Shown: positions 58,121 through 64,000 of the stretch, piece by piece
Numbering within the stretch: the stretch's first letter is position 1
Layout of the letters: each line of letters starts with the position of its first letter
From: Haloterrigena salina JCM 13891
Lineage (GTDB): Archaea > Halobacteriota > Halobacteria > Halobacteriales > Natrialbaceae
Length of the DNA stretch: 64,000 nt
Assembly: GCF_000337495.1 (NCBI RefSeq)
Contig: NZ_AOIS01000067.1
Coordinates: forward strand, 149,466-213,465
Reading direction: 5' to 3'
Made by a program: the position numbers and the translations under genes
Notes under the pieces: generated by a model
The model's database searches: none
What the model was told of the DNA's origin: nothing
Seen by the model: the letters and a program-made list of their open reading frames with translations, nothing else

Positions 58121-58260
58121 ACGGTGGCGCACGCTGTCGATCGCGTCCGAGCGAGAGTGAAGACCGATCGACGACACCGTGCGAGGGATGATCGAACGAG
58201 CGTAGCGAGTGAGTGAATCGGCTGGGGAGGGTGTGGAAATCCCTGCTGCCACGATAGCAG
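58121..58260 (+). repeat. Dispersed haloarchaeal repeat, copy B
   Basis: This copy carries acggtggcgcacgctgt at its left end, gtgcgagggatga at 58179 and ggggagggtgtgg with gccacgatagcag at its right end. It faces copy C, so the two form a large inverted pair with about 50 bases between. The remainder of the 57964-58562 gap shows no gene on either strand; short frames here encode peptides such as AIVAAGISTPSPADSL that are translations of the repeat. Confidence 0.75.
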
Positions 58261-58312
58261 AAGTCTCTTCTCGAGGAGCAAATGAACGAGAAGGGCGTCG
58301 ATGAAACGTGGC

Positions 58313-58455
58313 GTCCTGCTGATTCTGGCAACGGGGAATCGCCACGCCCTCCCCAGCCGATTCGCTCGCACCTACTGTCGCTCGCTCATCCCTCGCACGG
58401 TGTTATCGTCCGCCCTCACTATCGTTCGGTCGGACGACAGCGCGCGCCACCGTAG
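58313..58455 (-). repeat. Dispersed haloarchaeal repeat, copy C (inverted)
   Basis: Read on the minus strand, this copy has acggtggcgcgcgctgt, gtgcgagggatga (58386-58398) and ggggagggcgtgg with a degenerate right end (tgccagaatcagcagg). It is the inverted partner of copy B and ends about 105 bases before the mre11 start codon, so it may overlap the mre11 promoter. Confidence 0.75.
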
Positions 58456-58562
58456 TACCGCCGTCTTGCCGAAACGTCCATCTCACAAACGGGACGACTG
58501 TCGGTTTCACTCTCACGTCGGTCACGGAACCCCTTTAGGGAGCGCCTGCCAACGACTGTGCA

Positions 58563-59978
58563 ATGACGCGGGTTATCCATACGGGCGATACCCACATCGG
58601 GTATCAGCAATACAACTCTCCACAGCGCCGCGAGGACTTCCTCGAGGCCTTTCGCTCGGTCGTCGAGGACGCGGTCGCCGACGACGTCGACGCCGTGGTC
58701 CACGCCGGCGACCTCTTTCACGACCGGCGGCCGAGTCTGGTCGACCTCCAGGGTACCGTCGAAATTCTGCGCACGCTCGACGACGCCGACATTCCCTTTC
58801 TGGCCGTCGTCGGCAACCACGAGTCGAAACGGGACGCCCAGTGGCTCGACCTCTTCGCGGATCTCGGGCTGGCGACCCGCCTCGGCGCCGATCCCGAGAT
58901 CGTCGGCGACGTCGCCCTCTACGGCCTCGATTTCGTCCCCCGGTCGCGCCGCGATGACCTCGAGTACGCGTTCGAACCGGTCCCCGACGCCGCCGAGCAC
59001 GCGACGCTGGTGACCCACGGCCTCTTCGAGCCCTTCGCACACGCCGACTGGGACACCGAGGAACTGCTCGAGGAATCCACGGTCGACTTCGACGCCGTCC
59101 TGCTCGGAGACAACCACAAACCCGACACCGCAGAGGTCATGGATACCTGGGTCACCTACTGCGGGTCGACCGAGCGCGCGAGCGCCAGCGAACGGGAGGA
59201 CCGGGGCTACAACCTCGTGGACTTCGACGCGGACGGCGGCGTCGCGATCAGTCGCCGCGGGCTCGCGGACACCCGCGAGTTCGTCTTCGTCGACGTCGAA
59301 CTCGAGGCCGGCGAGGGCGTCGACCGCGTCCAGGAGCGAGTTCGCCAGCACGACCTCGAGGACGCCGTCGTCATCGTCACCGTCGAGGGCGAGGGGAAGC
59401 CGATCACCCCCGCGACGATCGAGGAGGCCGCCATCGACCGCGACGCGTTGGTCGCCCGGGTCAACGACCGCCGGGAACTACCCGACGAGGACGAAGAGGT
59501 CTCCGTCAGCTTCGCCGACCCCGATGCGGCGGTCCGCGAGCGCGTTCGAGAACTGGGACTCAGCGACGCCGCCCGGAGCATCGACGAGACCGTCCGCGAC
59601 GACGACCTGGTCGACTCGAACGTCCGCGAGACCGTCGAGCGCCGCGTTCGCGACTTACTCGAGGACGACGAGTCGGCGTTCGATCCCGCGCCCGAACGCG
59701 CCCCCGAGGACGAGGACGTGACGACCGTCGCGGACGAACTGGCCGGCGACGACGCGAGCGGTGATTCCACGGCGGCTGCCGACGCGGAACCGACAGTAGC
59801 GAACGGCGGGGAAACCGCGGCCGCAAACGGTGGGGAAACCCCGTCAGCGGCCGACGATGAACCAGAACCCGAATCCGAGTCCGAGCCCGAATCCGAGGCG
59901 ACGGAGGACGACTCGAGCGAGGAACCGACGGACGACCCGGCCGACGCCGACACCGCCTCGCTGGGTGATTTCGCGTGA
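58563..59978 (+). CDS. mre11: DNA double-strand break repair nuclease Mre11
   Basis: A 471-residue Mre11, the nuclease of the Mre11-Rad50 complex that processes DNA ends. All metallophosphoesterase motifs are seen: VIHTGDTHIGYQQY (D-x-H), VVHAGDLFHDRRPS, VVGNHESKRDAQW, VTHGLFE and LLGDNHKP (GDxH; the usual GH(x)H reads GDNH). The C-terminal 130 residues form a long low-complexity acid/Pro/Ser tail (EPEPESESEPESEATEDD), a halophile-type extension. The start at 58563 is the family's MTRVIHTGDTH. The stop overlaps the rad50 GTG by 4 bases, so the two are one operon. Confidence 0.95.
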   Translation: MTRVIHTGDTHIGYQQYNSPQRREDFLEAFRSVVEDAVADDVDAVVHAGDLFHDRRPSLVDLQGTVEILRTLDDADIPFLAVVGNHESKRDAQWLDLFADLGLATRLGADPEIVGDVALYGLDFVPRSRRDDLEYAFEPVPDAAEHATLVTHGLFEPFAHADWDTEELLEESTVDFDAVLLGDNHKPDTAEVMDTWVTYCGSTERASASEREDRGYNLVDFDADGGVAISRRGLADTREFVFVDVELEAGEGVDRVQERVRQHDLEDAVVIVTVEGEGKPITPATIEEAAIDRDALVARVNDRRELPDEDEEVSVSFADPDAAVRERVRELGLSDAARSIDETVRDDDLVDSNVRETVERRVRDLLEDDESAFDPAPERAPEDEDVTTVADELAGDDASGDSTAAADAEPTVANGGETAAANGGETPSAADDEPEPESESEPESEATEDDSSEEPTDDPADADTASLGDFA

Positions 59979-62665
59979 GGGTCGATCGCGTCCGCCTGCT
60001 GAACTTCAAGTGCTACGGCGAGGCCGATCTCGGTTTAGAACGGGGCGTCACCGTCGTCCACGGCGTCAACGGCAGCGGGAAGTCGACGCTGCTCGAGGCC
60101 GTCTTCTTCGCGCTATACGGCTCAAAGGCCTTAGACGACCGCACCTTAGACGACGTGATCACGACCGGCGAGGAGGAGTCCGAGATCGAACTCTGGTTCA
60201 CCCACGACGGCCGGGAGTACCGCGTCGAGCGACGGCTCAAACTTCGTGGCGATCGAGCGACCACGACGAAGTGCGTCCTCGAGACGCCGACCGAGACGGT
60301 CGAGGGGGCCCGCGACGTCCGTCGCGAGGTGACCGAACTCCTGCGGATGGACGCCGAGGCGTTCGTCAACTGCGCGTACGTCCGCCAGGGCGAGGTCAAC
60401 AAGCTCATCCACGCCTCGCCGGGCGACCGCCAGGACATGATCGACGACCTCCTCCAGTTGGGCGCGCTCGAGGAGTACCGCGAGCGGGCCAGCGACGCCC
60501 GACTCGGCGTCAAGACAGTCCTCGACGGCCAGCGAGAGGTCCTCGAGGACCTCCGCAAACAGGTCGAGCAGAAGGAAGCGAAGGATCTCCACGAGCGACT
60601 CAACGGGCTCGAGTCCCGCCGAACCGACGTCCGAGAGGAGATCGATCGCTTCGAGGAGCAACGCGAACAGGCCAGACAGACCCTCGAGACGGCCGAGGAC
60701 GTCCTCGAGCGCCACGAGGAGACCCGCGAGGAGATCGAGCGACTCGACGAGGAGATCGATAACCTGCGGTCGAAGATCTCCGAGACCGAACGCAAGCGCG
60801 AGGGCGCGAAAGACGAGATTCGGGATCTCGAGTCCCGACGCGAGGAACTCGCCGACGAACGCGAGGCGTTGCTGGCCGAGGTCGACCTCGACGACGCCGA
60901 GAGCGGAACCGGCGACGAGACCGTCGAAGACCGAATCGAGGAGCTCGAGGCCCGCGACGAGGAGCTCCGGGACGAACTCGAGGAGGTCCGCGTCGCGATC
61001 ACCGAGACTAACGGCGAGATCGAACGGCTCCGCGAGGAGGCCGACGACCTCGAGACCCAGGCGGAACAGGCCCGAGCGGACGCCGACGATCTCGAGTCGA
61101 AACTCGAGGCCGACGAGGAGACCATCGCGGACCGCGAAGAGAAACTCGAGGAACTCGACGAACAGATCGAGGCGGCGCGCGAACGGTTCGCGGACGCGCC
61201 GGTCGACTTCGGCGACGCGGCCGACCACCTCGAGTCCCTCGAGCGCGAACGCGACGAGTTAACCGACGAGATCGGCGACGTCACGGCCGACATCCGGACC
61301 GTCGAGAACGCCATCGACGAGGGGGAGCGACTCCTCGAGGAAGGAAAGTGTCCGGAGTGCGGCCAGCCCGTCGAGGACTCGCCGCACGTCGACGTCCTCG
61401 AGGAGAAACGGGAGGAACGCGACGAGCTCGAGGAGCGACGGGACGACCTCAAGGACGAGCGCGACGACCTCGACGAGCGGATCGAACGCGCCGAGGAACT
61501 GCGCGAGGCCGAGCGACGGGTCGACCGGCTCGAGGAGAACCGCGAGAACATCGAGCAGTTGCTCGCCGAGAAACGCGAGACCCTCGAGGAGCGCCGGGAG
61601 CAGCGCGACCAACTCCGCGAGGAGGCCACGGAGTACGAGGACGAGGCCGCGGAGAAACGCGCGCAAGCGGACGACCGCGAGGAGGAGGTGGCCGAGCACC
61701 GCGGCGAACTCGGCGCGATCAACACCGAACGCGGCGAGATCAGGGAATCGCTCGAATCGCTGCGCCGAATCGCCGAGATCGACGACGAGCGGGCGGAGCT
61801 CGCCGCCGAGATCGAGAACCGCCGGGAACGGCGCGACGACTGGCAGACGATGAACGACGAACGCCGCGAGACGCTCTCGAGCAAACGCGAGCGCAAGCGC
61901 GACCTCGAGTCGGAGTTCGACGAGGAGCGCATCGAGACGGCCCGCGGGGACAAGGAAAGCGCCGAACAGTACATCGCGAAGGTCGACGACAAACTCGAGG
62001 AACTCGAGGAGAACCGCACCGAGATCCAGAACGCCATCGGCGCCGCCGAACGGGAGTTCGAGGAGCTCGAAGAGCTTCGGGATCGCCTCGAGGCGATCGA
62101 GGAGCGCTGCGAGCGCCTCGAGTCGCTGTACGACGAGGCCGAGACGCTGCAGGCGACCTACGCGGACCTGCGGGCGGAGCTGCGCCAGCGCAACGTCGAG
62201 ACCCTCGAGCGATTGCTCAACGAGACGTTCGATCTGGTCTACCAGAACGACTCCTACGCGGGGATCGACCTCGACGGCGAGTACCGGCTGACGGTCTACC
62301 AGAAGGACGGCGAGGCACTCGAACCCGAACAGCTCTCCGGCGGCGAGCGGGCGCTGTTCAACCTCAGCCTGCGGTGTGCCATCTACCGACTGCTCGCGGA
62401 GGGCGTCGAGGGATCGGCACCGATGCCGCCGCTGATCTTGGACGAGCCGACGGTCTTCCTCGACTCGGGCCACGTCACGCAACTCGTCTCGCTGGTCGAA
62501 TCGATGCGGGATCTGGGCGTCGAACAGATCGTCGTCGTCAGCCACGACGAGGAACTCGTCGGCGCGGCCGACTCGCTGGTCCGCGTCGAGAAGGACGCCA
62601 CGTCGAACCGCTCGCGACTCGAGCGCGGCGAACCGCCGGAGGTCGAACTGCTCGCGTCGGACTGA
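59975..62665 (+). CDS. rad50: DNA double-strand break repair ATPase Rad50
   Basis: An 896-residue Rad50, starting with GTG at 59975 inside the mre11 end (gcgtgagg). Walker A is HGVNGSGKSTLLEAVFFALY, the signature is LSGGERALFNLSLR and Walker B is LILDEPTVFLDSGH. The middle is a long antiparallel coiled coil whose tip is the zinc hook KCPECGQPV with Cys459 and Cys462, so two molecules can join through one zinc. The coiled coil is extremely rich in Glu/Asp/Arg, fitting high-salt folding. Mre11 and Rad50 form a complex that tethers and processes DNA ends; in haloarchaea it also restrains recombination. Confidence 0.96.
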   Translation: MRVDRVRLLNFKCYGEADLGLERGVTVVHGVNGSGKSTLLEAVFFALYGSKALDDRTLDDVITTGEEESEIELWFTHDGREYRVERRLKLRGDRATTTKCVLETPTETVEGARDVRREVTELLRMDAEAFVNCAYVRQGEVNKLIHASPGDRQDMIDDLLQLGALEEYRERASDARLGVKTVLDGQREVLEDLRKQVEQKEAKDLHERLNGLESRRTDVREEIDRFEEQREQARQTLETAEDVLERHEETREEIERLDEEIDNLRSKISETERKREGAKDEIRDLESRREELADEREALLAEVDLDDAESGTGDETVEDRIEELEARDEELRDELEEVRVAITETNGEIERLREEADDLETQAEQARADADDLESKLEADEETIADREEKLEELDEQIEAARERFADAPVDFGDAADHLESLERERDELTDEIGDVTADIRTVENAIDEGERLLEEGKCPECGQPVEDSPHVDVLEEKREERDELEERRDDLKDERDDLDERIERAEELREAERRVDRLEENRENIEQLLAEKRETLEERREQRDQLREEATEYEDEAAEKRAQADDREEEVAEHRGELGAINTERGEIRESLESLRRIAEIDDERAELAAEIENRRERRDDWQTMNDERRETLSSKRERKRDLESEFDEERIETARGDKESAEQYIAKVDDKLEELEENRTEIQNAIGAAEREFEELEELRDRLEAIEERCERLESLYDEAETLQATYADLRAELRQRNVETLERLLNETFDLVYQNDSYAGIDLDGEYRLTVYQKDGEALEPEQLSGGERALFNLSLRCAIYRLLAEGVEGSAPMPPLILDEPTVFLDSGHVTQLVSLVESMRDLGVEQIVVVSHDEELVGAADSLVRVEKDATSNRSRLERGEPPEVELLASD

Positions 62666-62781
62666 GGCATCGATCGAGTCGCGGTCGAGTCTCCGTTCGG
62701 CGCGGCGTCACGGACGCTTCCGAGCCGCGGCGCTCGAGGCGGAAGCGGCGCTCGTCAAAACAAATTCGACTCCTTCCCTCG

Positions 62782-63270
62782 TTACGACGCGCTGTCGGGC
62801 ACCTCGCTCGAGGCGGCGCTCGAGGGTTCGACCGCGTCCTCGGCCTCGTCGATCGCGCCGATGGCCTCGAGCGCGTGTCGACACTCGTCGGTGACCCGAT
62901 AGCCGCGCTCGCCGGCGACCGTCGTCTCGGCGAGCAGTCCCGCGGACGTCAGTACCGTCAGCCGGCCGTGGAGGTCGCTCTCGCAGAAGGCGTCGGCGTC
63001 GAGGATCGTTTTGACCCCCAGGGGCCCCCGCTCGGCGAGTTCGATCAGGAGTCCGAGGGTCGCCTCGTCGTGGACCGTCGTCAGCAGCGTCCGCACCGGC
63101 CCGGAAACGGTCCGGGCGGCCGTCTCGAGGGGCGACTCGTCGACGTCCTCGAGGCGGTCGTTCTGAACGTAACACTCGTTGCCGTTCTGTGGATCGCGCA
63201 CCAGGCTCGCGTGTTCGGATCGCTTGAGAAGCAGGTATCGTTTGCCGGTGTCGTCTTGGACGGATTTCAT
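62782..63270 (-). CDS. Conserved haloarchaeal winged-helix-like protein
   Basis: A 162-residue protein. The first third, KSVQDDTGKRYLLLKRSEHA and SLVRDPQNGNECYVQNDRLE, has an 'RDPxTGxxCYxPNDRLE' pattern I have seen in haloarchaeal proteins beside rad50. The second third is a winged-helix unit (LLTTVHDEATLGLLIELAER, then DADAFCESDLHGRLTVLTSA with AERGYRVTDECRHAL). The C-terminal 20 residues are acidic. A DNA-binding or regulatory role is likely. It converges with rad50 with a 116-base gap. The ATG at 63270 was chosen because the upstream segment is basic. Confidence 0.75.
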   Translation of the reverse strand: MKSVQDDTGKRYLLLKRSEHASLVRDPQNGNECYVQNDRLEDVDESPLETAARTVSGPVRTLLTTVHDEATLGLLIELAERGPLGVKTILDADAFCESDLHGRLTVLTSAGLLAETTVAGERGYRVTDECRHALEAIGAIDEAEDAVEPSSAASSEVPDSAS

Positions 63271-63354
63271 GATCGATCGGTATCGCCCGGTGGCTGGTGT
63301 TGGGAGAGCCCGCCTCAAGTAGTTTCGGCTATGCGCACGGATGACAATAGAGTG

Positions 63355-63837
63355 TTACGTATCGTCGTTCGTTTCGGGAGCCGTCGCGACGCCGGCGTCG
63401 CTCGAGGCGTCGGGCCCCGGTTCGTCGTCGTCGTTGGCGTCGACGTACCGCTGATAGTGGCGATACCGGCGCGCGGTGAAGACGGTACAGGCGAGTCCGA
63501 TCACGAAGAGTATGCCGGCGGTTCTCGTCGCGCCCTCGAAGACGAGAAACAGCGCGGCGAGCGCGTACGTGAGCACCGCCCCGTTGACGAAGAGCACCAT
63601 CGCCCAGAAGGTTTCGCGTAGCTCCGTCGGGACGTCGGTCTCGTCGGTCGAAACCTCCGGTTCGGCGGGCTCGGCGGGCTCCTCGGACTCGAAATCTTCG
63701 CGAATATCCGACCAGAACCCGCCGCCCGCGTCCTCGGACGACACCTGCGGAATCGTGAGGGAATCGCTCTCGGGATCGCGAAACTCCTCTTCCGGATCGT
63801 ACTCGTCGCGTTCGTCGTCGGGCCGGTCGGATCCCAC
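63355..63837 (-). CDS. Acidic protein with two membrane helices
   Basis: A 160-residue protein. The first 70 residues are strongly acidic and likely disordered (DEYDPEEEFRDPESDS, FESEEPAEPAEPEVSTDE). Two membrane helices follow: FWAMVLFVNGAVLTYALAAL and TAGILFVIGLACTVFTARRY. The end is acidic again. Similar acidic-tail membrane proteins sit beside the winged-helix gene downstream of mre11-rad50 in haloarchaea, as far as I recall. Function unknown. It is on the same strand as the previous gene, 84 bases upstream of it. Confidence 0.7.
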   Translation of the reverse strand: MGSDRPDDERDEYDPEEEFRDPESDSLTIPQVSSEDAGGGFWSDIREDFESEEPAEPAEPEVSTDETDVPTELRETFWAMVLFVNGAVLTYALAALFLVFEGATRTAGILFVIGLACTVFTARRYRHYQRYVDANDDDEPGPDASSDAGVATAPETNDDT

Positions 63838-63918
63838 ACGTCAACGGTGGAGCAGCCAGCAAAAAAGGGTTCGCGTTCGGAGCGATCGGTCGGGCGGCGC
63901 AGGCGAGAGCGGAGTCCG

Positions 63919-64000
63919 TCAGGCCAGTTCGGACAGCATGAGGGTTCGAGAAGTCTCCACCCACGCGAGCGGGTTCTCGGCGTCGTAGAAGACGACACCG
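63919..64000 (-). CDS. 3' end of a small haloarchaeal protein, cut by the window edge
   Basis: Only the last 26 codons lie in the window; the gene begins beyond position 64000. The frame reads VVFYDAENPLAWVETSRTLM and ends LSELA. A (G)VVFYD-x-NPLAW(I/V)-E-(T/S)-SR(T/S)L ending is a pattern I recall from short haloarchaeal proteins of unknown function, so the complete gene is probably under 100 codons. The 81-base gap to the membrane-protein gene at 63837 contains its own small A+T patch (gcaaaaaagggttcgc). Confidence 0.65.
   Translation of the reverse strand, partial: GVVFYDAENPLAWVETSRTLMLSELA

Overview
The window is chromosomal DNA of an extremely halophilic archaeon (class Halobacteria). 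The evidence is high G+C, very acidic proteins, mostly leaderless genes with a TATA-like box 20-35 bases before the start codon, and an archaeal gene set: proteasome-activating nucleotidase, prefoldin beta, Rpo12, L37Ae, KEOPS Pcc1, archaeal Topo I, Mre11/Rad50, TruD, Pth2 and paired ferredoxin oxidoreductase subunits. Gene content looks like Natrialbales (Natrinema/Haloterrigena type), but the genus cannot be fixed from the sequence. I see no rRNA, tRNA, CRISPR array or intact insertion sequence.

Layout. 1-4.6 kb: end of aroA, a thiolase, lipoproteins, aroC, a VOC-fold protein. 4.7-10 kb: an OsmC protein and an acetoin-dehydrogenase-like 2-oxoacid dehydrogenase cluster (E1 alpha, E1 beta, AcoX-like NAD-kinase homologue, and a convergent E2 with altered active-site residues). 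10-14 kb: an esterase/lipase divergent from the porAB pyruvate:ferredoxin oxidoreductase pair. 14-24 kb: lipoproteins, an Lrp/AsnC regulator, a NosL-like protein, an EamA transporter, a soluble PAS chemotaxis-type transducer, methyltransferase, TlpA-like thioredoxin and TrkA. 24-39 kb: a 1054-residue HEAT-repeat protein, a peptide-type solute-binding protein overlapping an APC permease, topA, a 1279-residue GH97 glycosidase and a MATE exporter.

39-48 kb: thi4, an uncharacterised Cys/His-cluster protein, a thioesterase, a ThiN-domain regulator (ThiR type) with a methyltransferase, dcd, pth2 and truD. 48-58 kb: small membrane and zinc-ribbon proteins, surE, a DUF2103 protein, then an information-processing block (rpl37ae-rpo12-pcc1, prefoldin beta, a DUF3194 protein), the GMP synthase glutaminase subunit, and pan divergent from a winged-helix gene. 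58-64 kb: mre11-rad50 and downstream haloarchaeal genes, ending in a partial gene.

How the parts fit. Pyruvate oxidation is probably handled by PorAB, so the neighbouring E1/E2 complex likely acts on another substrate (acetoin or a branched-chain 2-oxoacid); its E2 has Ala and Gly where the catalytic His and Asp belong. thi4 and a ThiR-type regulator lie 2.4 kb apart, and thi4 has alternating inverted half-sites just before its start codon, suggesting local control of thiamine synthesis. The other unusual material is structural: a dispersed repeat family with three copies (two facing each other before mre11), duplicated 3' gene ends near the thiolase and lipoprotein genes, a carbohydrate-binding-like domain inserted in the GH97 enzyme, an L37Ae without zinc-binding cysteines, and several perfect palindromes at promoters. 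No clear defence system or completely new multi-gene system was recognised.
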